Below are positions 7,938 through 16,389 of a DNA stretch of 64,000 nucleotides, piece by piece. Source of the stretch: Rhodospirillales bacterium (lineage in GTDB: Bacteria; Pseudomonadota; Alphaproteobacteria; Rhodospirillales; Magnetospirillaceae); the NCBI GenBank assembly GCA_019455065.1, contig JACFNC010000014.1, positions 1 to 64,000 of the forward strand. The letters are read 5' to 3'. How positions within the stretch are numbered: the stretch's first letter is position 1; each line of letters starts with the position of its first letter. The notes beneath the pieces were generated by a model, which was not told where the DNA came from, did no database searches, and saw only the letters and a list, made by a program, of their open reading frames with translations. Both the position numbers and the translations under genes were made by a program.

Positions 7938-10720
7938 CGGTGGTGACGGACGTCGTGGGCGAGCCGGTGCGCTTCCTTCTCGACGGGCGCGAGGTCGAGG
8001 CGCGGGCGGGCGAGACGATCTGGCAGGTGGCGCGGCGCGAGCAAATCGAGATTCCCCATCTGTGCCACAGTCCGGCGCCGGGCTACCGGCCGGACGGCAA
8101 CTGCCGCGCCTGCATGGTCGAGATCGAGGGCGAGCGGGTGCTCGCCGCCTCCTGCATCCGCCGGCCGCAGCCGGGCATGAAGGTCCACACCGCCAGCGAG
8201 CGGGCGAAATTCTCACGCCGGATGGTGTTCGAACTGCTGGTCGGCGACCATCCGGCGCGCGATGTGGCACACGATCCGAACTCGCGGTTCTGGCGGTGGT
8301 CGGAGCGGGTGAACGTGCTGAGCAGCCGCTTCCCGATGCGCGCGCAGCCGCCGCCCGATCGCAGCCATCCCGCGATGGCGGTCAATCTCGACGCCTGCAT
8401 CCAGTGCGGGCTGTGCGTGCGCGCCTGCCGCGAGGTGCAGGTGAACGACGTCATCGGCATGGCGGGGCGCGGCCATCGAGAGAAGATCGTCTTCGACTTC
8501 GACGACCCGATGGGGGGCAGCACCTGCGTCGCCTGCGGCGAGTGCGTCCAGGCCTGCCCGACCGGGGCGCTGCTGCCGGCGACCCTGGTCGACGCCGACA
8601 ACCGCTTTGCGGGCGATGCCGACCGCATGGTGGACAGCGTCTGCCCCTATTGCGGCGTCGGCTGCCAGATCACCTACGCGATCAGGGACGACCGCGTCCT
8701 GTACGTCCACGGCCGCGACGGCCCGGCGAACCGCAACCGGCTGTGCGTCAAGGGGCGCTTCGGGCTCGACTATTCGCGCCATCCCCACCGGCTGACCGAA
8801 CCCCTGATCCGCCTGCCCGGCGCACCGAAGGACGCGAACGCGGCGATCGACCCGGGGAATCCGTGGACGCATTTCCGCACGGCCTCGTGGGAGGAGGCCC
8901 TGGACGCGGCGGCGGCGGGCCTGCGGCGCATCCGGGAACGGGACGGCGGTACCGCCCTCGCCGGATTCGGCTCGGCCAAATGCTCCAACGAGGAGGCCTA
9001 TCTGTTCCAGAAGCTGGTGCGCACCGGCTTCGGCACCAACAACGTCGATCACTGCACGCGGCTGTGCCACGCCTCGTCGGTGGCGGCCCTGATGGAGGGG
9101 ATCGGCTCCGGCGCCGTCACTGCCCCCTTCAACGCGGCGCTGGACGCCGACGTCATCGTGGTGATCGGCGCCAATCCGACGGAGAATCATCCGGTCGCGG
9201 CGACTTTCTTCAAGAACGCCGCCAAACGGGGGGCGACGCTGATCGTGATGGACCCACGCGGCCAGGCCCTGCGCCGCCACGCCACCCACATGCTGCAGTT
9301 CACCCCCGGCCGCGACGTGGCGCTGCTCAACGCCCTGCTCAACGTCATCGTCGCCGAGGGCCTGTACGACCGGCAGTACGTCGAGGCCCATACCGAGGAC
9401 TTCGAGGCGCTGCGCCGCTCCGTCGCCGCCTATCCGCCCGAGAAGATGGCGCCTGTTTGCGGCATCGACGCGGAAACCTTGCGCCTGGTCGCGCGCACTT
9501 ACGCCCGGGCGCGGGCCGCGATCATCTTCTGGGGCATGGGGATATCGCAGCACGTCCATGGCACCGACAATTCCCGCTGTCTGATCGCGCTTTCCCTGAT
9601 CACCGGGCAGGTCGGGCGGCCGGGCACCGGCCTGCATCCCCTGCGCGGACAGAACAACGTGCAGGGCGCCTCCGACGCCGGCCTCATTCCCATGGTCTAT
9701 CCCGACTACCGGCCGGTGGAGGACGAGGCGACGCGGCGCTTCTACGAAGACCTATGGGGCATGCCGCTGTCGCCGACGCGGGGCCTGACGGTGGTCGAGA
9801 TCGTCAACGCGGCCCATGCCGGCGCCATTCGCGGCATGTACATCATGGGTGAGAACCCGGCCATGTCGGACCCCGACCTGCGGCACGCCCGCGAGGCGCT
9901 GGCCAACCTGGAGCATCTGGTGGTGCAGGACATCTTCCTCACCGAGACGGCGTTCCATGCCGACGTGGTGCTGCCCGCCTCGGCGTGGCCCGAAAAGGAG
10001 GGCACGGTCACCAACACCAATCGCCAGGTCCAGCTCGGCCGCCGGGCGCTGCCGCTGCCGGGAAACGCGCGGCTCGACTGGGAGATAATCCAGGAGATGG
10101 CGCGGCGCCTGGGGCTGGACTGGCGCTACGCGCATCCGCGCGACGTGTTCGCCGAGATGAAGCGGGGCATGCGCTCGCTCGACCACATCACTTGGGAGCG
10201 GCTCGAACGCGAGCACTCGGTCACCTATCCCGTCACCGCCGACGACCGGCCGGGCGAGGACATCGTGTTCGGCGACGGCTTCCCGACGCCCAGCCGGCGC
10301 GGCCGGCTGGTTCCCGTGGAGCCCTCGCCGCCGGCCGAGGAGCCGGACGCCGACTATCCGATGGTGCTGACCACGGGACGCCAGCTCGAACACTGGCACA
10401 CCGGCGCCATGACGCGGCGGGCGAGCGTGCTCGACGACCTCGAGCCCGAGGCGGTGGCCAGCCTGTCGCCGGGCGAGCTGCGGCGGCTGGGCGTGCGCCC
10501 CGGCGAGCGCATCCGCGTCGCCACCCGCCGCGGCGCCATCGAGCTGACGGCGCGCGCCGACTTCGCCGTCCCGGCCGGGATGGTGTTCATCCCCTTCTGC
10601 TACGTCGAGGCGGCGGCCAACATCCTGACCAACCCGCAGTTGGACCCCATCGCGAAGATCCCGGAATACAAGTTCTGCGCCGCGCGGGTGGAACCCTTGG
10701 CGGCGGGGCGGGGGGCGTGA
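7934..10720 (+). CDS. NAD-linked formate dehydrogenase alpha subunit
   Basis: A 928-residue molybdenum or tungsten bis-MGD oxidoreductase that oxidises formate to CO2. The N-terminal ferredoxin-like [2Fe-2S] domain has Cys near 44, 57, 60 and 74. Two 4Fe-4S clusters follow (CIQCGLCVRAC and CVACGECVQACP), then the catalytic-domain cluster CPYCGVGC. The active-site residue is cysteine, in HCTRLCHASSV, so this is not a selenoenzyme. GQNNVQGASDAG and the C-terminal molydopterin-binding domain are present. It overlaps the beta subunit by 4 nt (ATGA) and the next gene by 1 nt (TGATG), implying translational coupling. No fdhD-type accessory gene lies nearby. Confidence 0.95.
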   Translation: MTVVTDVVGEPVRFLLDGREVEARAGETIWQVARREQIEIPHLCHSPAPGYRPDGNCRACMVEIEGERVLAASCIRRPQPGMKVHTASERAKFSRRMVFELLVGDHPARDVAHDPNSRFWRWSERVNVLSSRFPMRAQPPPDRSHPAMAVNLDACIQCGLCVRACREVQVNDVIGMAGRGHREKIVFDFDDPMGGSTCVACGECVQACPTGALLPATLVDADNRFAGDADRMVDSVCPYCGVGCQITYAIRDDRVLYVHGRDGPANRNRLCVKGRFGLDYSRHPHRLTEPLIRLPGAPKDANAAIDPGNPWTHFRTASWEEALDAAAAGLRRIRERDGGTALAGFGSAKCSNEEAYLFQKLVRTGFGTNNVDHCTRLCHASSVAALMEGIGSGAVTAPFNAALDADVIVVIGANPTENHPVAATFFKNAAKRGATLIVMDPRGQALRRHATHMLQFTPGRDVALLNALLNVIVAEGLYDRQYVEAHTEDFEALRRSVAAYPPEKMAPVCGIDAETLRLVARTYARARAAIIFWGMGISQHVHGTDNSRCLIALSLITGQVGRPGTGLHPLRGQNNVQGASDAGLIPMVYPDYRPVEDEATRRFYEDLWGMPLSPTRGLTVVEIVNAAHAGAIRGMYIMGENPAMSDPDLRHAREALANLEHLVVQDIFLTETAFHADVVLPASAWPEKEGTVTNTNRQVQLGRRALPLPGNARLDWEIIQEMARRLGLDWRYAHPRDVFAEMKRGMRSLDHITWERLEREHSVTYPVTADDRPGEDIVFGDGFPTPSRRGRLVPVEPSPPAEEPDADYPMVLTTGRQLEHWHTGAMTRRASVLDDLEPEAVASLSPGELRRLGVRPGERIRVATRRGAIELTARADFAVPAGMVFIPFCYVEAAANILTNPQLDPIAKIPEYKFCAARVEPLAAGRGA

Positions 10721-11271
10721 TGCTCAGCCGCCGCAACCTTATCGGCTCCGGGCTGCTCATGGCGACGGCGGCCGTGCTCGCGGCGCGGCGCGTTGCGGCG
10801 CAATCCCCCGCCTGCCGGCCGTCACCGCCCGCCGTCGAGGGGCCGTTCTACCGCCCCGGCACGCCGCTCCGCGCCTCGTTGCTGGAGCCCGGCATCCCCG
10901 GCGAGCGGGTGGTCCTGGAGGGGCGGGTGCTGGACACCGCCTGCCGGCCGGTGGCGGGCGCCGTGGTCGATCTGTGGCAGGCCGACGGGTCCGGCGAATA
11001 CGACCTTGCCGGCTATCGCTGCCGCGGCCACCAGTTCACCGACGACGGGGGCCGCTTCCGGTTCGAGACCGTCATTCCAGGCCGCTACGGACCGCGCACG
11101 CCCCATTTTCACGTCAAGGTGGGCCGGCAGGGCGGGCCGCTGCTGACGACCCAGCTCTACTTCCCCGGCGAAAGCCGCAACGCCGCCGATCCCTTGTTCG
11201 ATTCCCGCCTGCTCGTGGCGCGCGAGGATGGTACGGTGCGCTACGACTTCGTTATCGACGGGGTGGCGTGA
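10720..11271 (+). CDS. Tat-exported intradiol dioxygenase-like protein
   Basis: A 183-residue protein with a twin-arginine signal (SRRNLIGSGLL, about 2-12, cleavage near AAQSP). The mature part is an intradiol ring-cleavage dioxygenase domain: GxPVAGAVVDLWQADGSGEYD followed by GRYGPRTPHFHVKV, which supplies the Tyr and two His ligands of the non-haem iron. Secreted members of this family act on catechol-type substrates, but the substrate here is unknown. It shares one nucleotide with the formate-dehydrogenase alpha stop codon and with the next gene. Coupling to formate dehydrogenase is unusual and unexplained. Confidence 0.82.
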   Translation: MLSRRNLIGSGLLMATAAVLAARRVAAQSPACRPSPPAVEGPFYRPGTPLRASLLEPGIPGERVVLEGRVLDTACRPVAGAVVDLWQADGSGEYDLAGYRCRGHQFTDDGGRFRFETVIPGRYGPRTPHFHVKVGRQGGPLLTTQLYFPGESRNAADPLFDSRLLVAREDGTVRYDFVIDGVA

Positions 11272-12224
11272 TGCGCCTGTCCTTGCTCGTGGTGCTGGCC
11301 GTTCTCACCGCGTTTCCGGCCGCCGGGGAGGTGCGCGTGCAGAGCTACGAGGTCCCGCGCGGCGACCACCCGCACGACGTCGCGCCAGCCGCCGACGGGC
11401 GGGTGTGGTACACGGCGCAGATGCGGGGCGCGCTGGGGCTGCTCGATCCCGCGACCGGCAAGGTGGAGCGCGTTCCCCTCGGCGAGGGATCGCGGCCGCA
11501 CGGCGTGATCGTCGGGCCCGACGGCACCGCCTGGGTGACCGACGGCGGCCTCAACGCCATCGTCGCCGTCGATTCCAAGACCCTGGCGGTCAGGCGGTAC
11601 CCGCTGCCCGCGGGCAGCGGGCATGCCAACCTCAACACCGCCGCCTTCGATGGCGACGGCATCCTGTGGTTCACCGGGCAGGCCGGCATCTATGGCCGCC
11701 TCGACCCCGCCTCGGGCGAGATGCGGGTGTTCAAGGCGCCGCGCGGACGGGGACCCTACGGCATCGCCGCCACGCCGGAGGGCACGGTGTGGTACGCCTC
11801 GCTGGCCGGCAATCACATCGCCCGCATCGAGGGCGACAGCGGCGAGGCGACGGTGGTCGAGCCGCCCACGCGGGAGTCGGGTCCGCGCCGCGTGTGGTCG
11901 GACTCCAACGGCGTGCTGTGGGTCAGCCAATGGCATGCCGGCCAGGTGGCCGCCTATGATCCGCGCACCGACAAGTGGCGGGAATGGAGGCTGCCGGGCG
12001 GCGATCCCGCGGCCTATTCCGTCTATGTGGACGAGCGCGACATGGTGTGGGTCACGGACTTCGGCGCCAACGCGGTGGTGCGCTTCGATCCCGCCTCCGA
12101 GACCTTCCAGTCGTTTCCCCTTCCGCGTGACGGCGCCGCCGTGCGGCAGATGCTGGGGCGGCCCGGCGAGGCCTGGGCGCCGGAATCGGCCACCGACCGC
12201 TTGACCGTGTTCCGCTGGGAATAG
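11271..12224 (+). CDS. virginiamycin B lyase-like beta-propeller protein
   Basis: A 317-residue secreted protein (signal peptide about 1-19, MRLSLLVVLAVLTAFPAAGE) made of repeated strands such as DGRVWYTAQMRGALGLLDPATG, DGTAWVTDGGLNAIVAVD and EGTVWYASLAGNHIARIE. This is the Vgb/SMP-30-like seven-bladed propeller. True Vgb linearises streptogramin B; periplasmic relatives are common and mostly uncharacterised, so I would not call antibiotic resistance. It overlaps the dioxygenase stop codon (TGATG) and is the last gene of the formate-dehydrogenase operon. Confidence 0.8.
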   Translation: MRLSLLVVLAVLTAFPAAGEVRVQSYEVPRGDHPHDVAPAADGRVWYTAQMRGALGLLDPATGKVERVPLGEGSRPHGVIVGPDGTAWVTDGGLNAIVAVDSKTLAVRRYPLPAGSGHANLNTAAFDGDGILWFTGQAGIYGRLDPASGEMRVFKAPRGRGPYGIAATPEGTVWYASLAGNHIARIEGDSGEATVVEPPTRESGPRRVWSDSNGVLWVSQWHAGQVAAYDPRTDKWREWRLPGGDPAAYSVYVDERDMVWVTDFGANAVVRFDPASETFQSFPLPRDGAAVRQMLGRPGEAWAPESATDRLTVFRWE

Positions 12225-12262
12225 CGGATTTCAGCTGACAGAACCTTGTTGCCCGGGGAGAT

Positions 12263-12302
12263 AGTTTGGTATACAAACTAATAATAGTTTGATAGGCAAA
12301 CT
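12263..12302. promoter_or_regulatory. twin palindrome AGTTTG-N5-CAAACT, probable operator
   Basis: Two copies of the same 17-bp palindrome, AGTTTG-N5-CAAACT, lie at 12263-12279 and 12286-12302 with centres 23 bp apart. They end 15 nt before the start of the flavoprotein gene. The tract is far more AT-rich than its surroundings. Tandem perfect dyads in a promoter are typical of dimeric repressors (TetR, ArsR or MarR type), but no regulator gene is adjacent. Confidence 0.7.
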
Positions 12303-12317
12303 AGTTCGGAGGATGTC

Positions 12318-13640
12318 ATGAGCCTTTCGCGTCGCCGCTTTATGGGTGGGTCCGCCGCGGTCGGGTTGGCGGGAGCGGCGTTGCGGGCGGGGCCTGTCAT
12401 CGCGGCGGCACGGCCCGAACTGCTTCCGCCACCGCGCGGCAAGCGGGTGGTGATCTGCGGCGGCGGCTGGGGCGGCATCACGGCCGCCAAGTACATGCGG
12501 ATGGCGGCTCCGGACGCCGAAGTGGTGCTCCTGGAACGAAACCCCACGTTCTTCTCCTGTCCCATGAGCAACAAGTGGCTGGTCGACTTCGTCGACACGA
12601 ACTACCTGACCCACGACTATCTGACCCCGGCGCGCCTTCACGGTTTCCACTTCATCCAGACCGAGGTGTCGGCCATCGAACGCGATCGAAAGCTGGTCCA
12701 CACGGCCTCGGGGAAGATCCAATACGACTATCTCATCCTGGCGGCCGGCATCCGTTACAACTATGCCGCCTGGTTCGGGGACGATCGGCAGGGCGCCAAT
12801 TTCACCAGGACCCATTATCCGGCCGCCTACATCCCGAGCGCCGAGCATTTCGCCCTGAAGCGCAAGATCCACACCTTCGCCAAGGGCGACTTGGTGATGG
12901 TCCTGCCGCCGCCGCCGCATCGCTGCCCGCCATCACCCTACGAACGCGCGTGCCTGATCGCTTGGCATTTCAAGAACAAGCGGATTCCGGGGCGGGTAGT
13001 CATCCTCGATCCCAAGCCGGCTCCGGCGCCGATCGGCGAAGGCTATCGCCGGGCTTTCGATGAACTCTACCGCGACCAGATCGCCTACGTGCCGAACGCC
13101 AAACTCACCAGCGTCGATCCCTACGCCAAAAAAGTCGTCACCGCCGCCGGCGAATTCCGGTTCGACGACGCCATCCTGATGGCGCCGCATCAGGCCGGCG
13201 AAATGGTGTGGATGGCCGACCTCATCGGCAGGACGAAGGAGGGCGGGCCGACCGGCTGGGCGGACCAGGATCCCCTCTACCTCCATGCCAAGAGCGACCC
13301 GGACGTGTTCATCGTCGGAGACTCGGTTGGCCGCGCTTCGGACCTGTTCGGCTTCTATCCCAAGGCCGGTCATGTGGCGAACCGGCTGGCGAAGATCGCC
13401 GTCCGGCACATCGCGGCGCGCATGGCCGGCAAGGACCCGGAAAAGCTCCTGCCCGACAACCTCTGCTTCATGATGGTGAACGGAAGCCCCAAACAGTCGA
13501 TCGCGGTGCAGTTCGCCTACGACCTGACCGGCTTCGACGAAATCCAGCAGCAGACTTCGGAAATCCACGACCGCAGCGAATCATTGGCCGAGACCGATTT
13601 CGCATGGGCAGAGGACTTGTATCGGGACATGTTCGCCTGA
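12318..13640 (+). CDS. FccB-like FAD oxidoreductase, Tat-exported
   Basis: A 440-residue periplasmic flavoprotein related to the flavocytochrome c sulfide dehydrogenase flavin subunit (FccB/SoxF). It has a twin-arginine signal (LSRRRFMGG), an FAD-binding VVICGGGWGGITAAK near 42-56, and the FccB hallmark RCPPSPYERA, whose Cys corresponds to one redox-active cysteine. The region that in FccB reads GWCPVD is GWADQD here, so the partner cysteine of the active disulfide appears to be missing. The C-terminal FCSD-flavin-binding domain is present. No cytochrome partner is adjacent. The start is set by AGGAGGATGTC. Sulfide oxidation is therefore doubtful; another donor is likely. Confidence 0.8.
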   Translation: MSLSRRRFMGGSAAVGLAGAALRAGPVIAAARPELLPPPRGKRVVICGGGWGGITAAKYMRMAAPDAEVVLLERNPTFFSCPMSNKWLVDFVDTNYLTHDYLTPARLHGFHFIQTEVSAIERDRKLVHTASGKIQYDYLILAAGIRYNYAAWFGDDRQGANFTRTHYPAAYIPSAEHFALKRKIHTFAKGDLVMVLPPPPHRCPPSPYERACLIAWHFKNKRIPGRVVILDPKPAPAPIGEGYRRAFDELYRDQIAYVPNAKLTSVDPYAKKVVTAAGEFRFDDAILMAPHQAGEMVWMADLIGRTKEGGPTGWADQDPLYLHAKSDPDVFIVGDSVGRASDLFGFYPKAGHVANRLAKIAVRHIAARMAGKDPEKLLPDNLCFMMVNGSPKQSIAVQFAYDLTGFDEIQQQTSEIHDRSESLAETDFAWAEDLYRDMFA

Positions 13641-13722
13641 AGGCCGGTCACCCGCGCGGCGCTTGAGAAGCCGCCTCTTTTCGCCTACATGCTGGGCAAC
13701 CATTGGGCGAGGGAGGCGGATC

Positions 13723-14841
13723 ATGAAGCTGTGGGCGATCCTTGCCACGCTGGCGATGGGCGCGGCGTGGTCCTGGAACGCCTCGGCGCAGGAGCGGGTG
13801 CTCGACACCGAGCAGGGCCGCATCCGCGTCGAGGACTTCGCCCAGGGCCTGTCGCATCCCTGGAGCCTCGCCTTCCTGCCCGACGGCCGGGCCCTGGTCA
13901 CCGAGCGGCTGGGCCGCCTGCGCCTCGTCGGCGCCGACGGGGTACTGTCGGAGCCGCTGGCCGGCGTGCCGGAGGTGTTCGCGCGGGGGCAGGGCGGGCT
14001 GCTCGACGTCGCGCTTTCGCCCGACTTCGCGGAAAGCCGCATGGTCTACCTCTCCTTCGCCGAGCCCGGCGAGGGCGGGGCGGGCACGGCGGTGGCGCGC
14101 GGACGGCTGGGCGAGGGGCGGCTGGAGGAGATGCAGGTCGTCTTCCGCATGCGGCCGAAGGTCGACGGCCCCAACCACTTCGGCTCGCGCCTCGCCTTCG
14201 CGCCGGACGGCCGCCTGTTCGTCACTCTGGGCGAGCGCTTCAAGTTCGAGCCGGCGCAGGACGTCTCGAACCATCTCGGCACCATCGTCCGCATCGAGCC
14301 GGACGGCGGCGTGCCCCCGGACAACCCCTTCGTCGGCCGCGCCGGCGCCCTGCCCGAGATCTGGTCCTACGGGCACCGCAACGTGCAGGGGGCGGCCATC
14401 CATCCCGAGACCGGGGCGCTGTGGACCCACGAGTTCGGGCCGCGCGGCGGCGACGAGCTGAACATTCCCCAGCCCGGCCGCAACTACGGCTGGCCGCTGG
14501 TGAGCTGGGGGCGGCACTACGGCGGCACGTCGATTCCCGACCCGCCGACGCGCCCCGACCTCGCCCCGTCGATCCATCACTGGACCCCGGCCATCTCGCC
14601 CTCGGGCATGGCCTTCTACACGGCGACCGCGATTCCCGGCTGGCGGGGCAACCTGCTGATCGGCGGCCTGGGCTCGGAGGCCCTGGTGCGGCTCACCCTC
14701 GACGGCGAGCGGGTGACGGGCGAGGAGCGCATGCCGATGGACGCGCGCATCCGCGACGTGCGCCAGGGGCCGGACGGCGCCGTCTACCTGCTGACCGATG
14801 CCGACGACGGCAAGATTTTGAGGCTGACCGCGGCGCGGTGA
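13723..14841 (+). CDS. PQQ-dependent sugar dehydrogenase family protein
   Basis: A 372-residue secreted six-bladed propeller of the soluble glucose/sorbosone dehydrogenase family (YliI/Asd type). The signal peptide ends near ASAQ (about 23). Family landmarks include GLSHPWSLAFLPDGRALVTERLGRL, a GLLDVALSPDF block, NHFGSRLAFAPDGRLFVTLGER, EIWSYGHRNVQG and the DEL-NIPQPGRNYGWP segment. It would oxidise aldoses in the periplasm with PQQ as cofactor. The start at 13723 is chosen for its GGGAGG site and the signal peptide. It is transcribed alone, convergent with the methyltransferase gene. Confidence 0.87.
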   Translation: MKLWAILATLAMGAAWSWNASAQERVLDTEQGRIRVEDFAQGLSHPWSLAFLPDGRALVTERLGRLRLVGADGVLSEPLAGVPEVFARGQGGLLDVALSPDFAESRMVYLSFAEPGEGGAGTAVARGRLGEGRLEEMQVVFRMRPKVDGPNHFGSRLAFAPDGRLFVTLGERFKFEPAQDVSNHLGTIVRIEPDGGVPPDNPFVGRAGALPEIWSYGHRNVQGAAIHPETGALWTHEFGPRGGDELNIPQPGRNYGWPLVSWGRHYGGTSIPDPPTRPDLAPSIHHWTPAISPSGMAFYTATAIPGWRGNLLIGGLGSEALVRLTLDGERVTGEERMPMDARIRDVRQGPDGAVYLLTDADDGKILRLTAAR

Positions 14842-14854
14842 CCGCCCGATCACG

Positions 14855-15736
14855 CTACTTGGTCGCCACCGCGTTGATGCCCATGAGGAATTGCGCGAAC
14901 GGCACGACGTGTCGCCGCACGCTCGGGGGAAGGCCGAGAAGGCCGATCTCGATGCCGCGGAGGATCGGGTATGGGGGCGTGCCCAGCGAGCGGTTGCGCA
15001 CCGTCACCGGGAAGCGAACCTGGCTGAAGCCGGCGCGACCGAACGTTTCGCGGATCATCCGGTAGTCGTATTCCCGCAGGTGAAAGCCGGTCGCCGTATC
15101 GTCGAAATATCGCGAAACATCGTGCGGACCGGTGACACGGTTGGGCGTGGTGCAATAGTACCGGCCGCCCGGTTTGAGGACGCGAAAAATTTCCCGCAGT
15201 TGGTCCTCGACGTCGTCGCCATGCAGGTGTTCCATCAATTGGTTCGAATAGGCGAAGTCCACCGAGTCCGCGAGCAACGGGACGTCGACCCCCGAGCTTC
15301 GCAGGAAGGCGAAGTTGCGCGGCGCGGCCGAATGGTCGACGAGTGCGTCCGTGACGTCCAGCCCATAGGCCCGCGCCACCTTCGCCGCCATTGCGAAGGC
15401 CATCGTCGCGTCGCCGCAGCCGATCTCGAGATATACCGAGCGGCCGTGGACATAGGGCAGGAGCAGCGGAAGCTTCTTTTGCCGGCGAGAGGCGACGGCG
15501 GCCGGATTGCGCGTCCTCTGGGGATGGTCGGGCAGGGCGTCGAACAACTCGCCGTACAGGCGCGGATACAGGGCCGCCCGCTCCTCGCGCGTCGATTGGC
15601 GGAGGCGGTCGGCCAGTCGGCGCTCGAGCTGGTAATGCGCGACGATGCGCTCCGGCGTCCGCTGGTCGCCCGCCGCCTTCTGGAGCGAGCGGTAGTACGG
15701 CTTGAACTTCGGTTCGAAATGTCCCGCGTCTGCCAT
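14855..15736 (-). CDS. class I SAM-dependent methyltransferase
   Basis: A 293-residue cytosolic protein with a Rossmann-fold methyltransferase domain: motif I VYLEIGCGDATMAFAMA near 100-116, an acidic strand end GLDVTD, SVDFAYSNQLMEHLH as motif IV, and VLKPGGRYYCTTPN as the post-IV strand. The N-terminal 90 residues are helical and poorly conserved. The combination resembles methyltransferases acting on cell-surface glycans or lipids, but the substrate cannot be told. It is a single gene; 15737-15924 contains no recognisable feature. Confidence 0.78.
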   Translation of the reverse strand: MADAGHFEPKFKPYYRSLQKAAGDQRTPERIVAHYQLERRLADRLRQSTREERAALYPRLYGELFDALPDHPQRTRNPAAVASRRQKKLPLLLPYVHGRSVYLEIGCGDATMAFAMAAKVARAYGLDVTDALVDHSAAPRNFAFLRSSGVDVPLLADSVDFAYSNQLMEHLHGDDVEDQLREIFRVLKPGGRYYCTTPNRVTGPHDVSRYFDDTATGFHLREYDYRMIRETFGRAGFSQVRFPVTVRNRSLGTPPYPILRGIEIGLLGLPPSVRRHVVPFAQFLMGINAVATK

Positions 15737-15924
15737 TGGTCACCGTCGCTGGCGCCGCCTTGCCGACGGACGGCGCGGAGTGCACGGTCTTCGGCGGCTG
15801 CCTGCCGCATGGTACCTGCCGTCGAACGGCCGTGCATGCTGGCCGGGCGTTTGACCGACGCGCTTAAAGGGGGTAGGGCGCCGCTTCCGGCGGTACCGCG
15901 GTTTTCCGTGGCCAATCCATTCGG

Positions 15925-16320
15925 CTAGGGGCCCGCCGGCGGTCCGGCATCCCGTCCCTTGCGCCACGGCAGGCGGCCCTCGATCTCGACTTCGAGCGAG
16001 AAGCTGAGGAAGGTGCGTATGGCGACGATCAAGGCCAGCGTCGCCAGATTGCCCAAGGTCGGCTCGACCGCGACCGTGCCGATGATGTCGGCGGCAACGA
16101 GAAACTCGAGGCCGAGCAGGATCCCGCGCGCGAGGGTGGTGCGGAAGTTCCGGTAGAGATCGCTCTTCGCACCGCCGGCCAAAAGATCGCGGGCCAGCGC
16201 CGCCGCCGCCACCGCCGCCCCCAACAGAATGACCGCCACGCCGGCCGCCTCCAGGGCGAGGGCGATCCAGTGCAACGCCGAGTCGAACCAGACGGCGCCC
16301 ATTCCAGCCGGTTCGTCCAT
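15925..16320 (-). CDS. DUF1622 membrane protein
   Basis: A 131-residue protein with three hydrophobic segments (about 15-45, 65-90, 95-115). It matches the DUF1622 family, including the conserved FRTTLARGILLGLEFLVAADIIGTVAVEPT stretch and the RTFLSFSLEVEIEGRLPW motif. The function of the family is unknown; members are small inner-membrane proteins. It is followed by the FocA-family gene in the same orientation, about 70 nt apart. Confidence 0.85.
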   Translation of the reverse strand: MDEPAGMGAVWFDSALHWIALALEAAGVAVILLGAAVAAAALARDLLAGGAKSDLYRNFRTTLARGILLGLEFLVAADIIGTVAVEPTLGNLATLALIVAIRTFLSFSLEVEIEGRLPWRKGRDAGPPAGP

Positions 16321-16389
16321 CCGCCCCTCCGTCCCGTCGGTCTCCTCAGGTTTACGGGCGGGGGCCGGGAAGGTTCGCCGGTCAAAATT

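Noticed and set aside
7934-10720. Selenocysteine in the formate dehydrogenase.
   Set aside because: The frame has no internal TGA, and the catalytic position is Cys in HCTRLCHASSV.
11271-12224. Streptogramin B resistance (Vgb).
   Set aside because: Only the propeller fold is supported. Many periplasmic Vgb-like proteins have other roles and the gene belongs to a formate operon.
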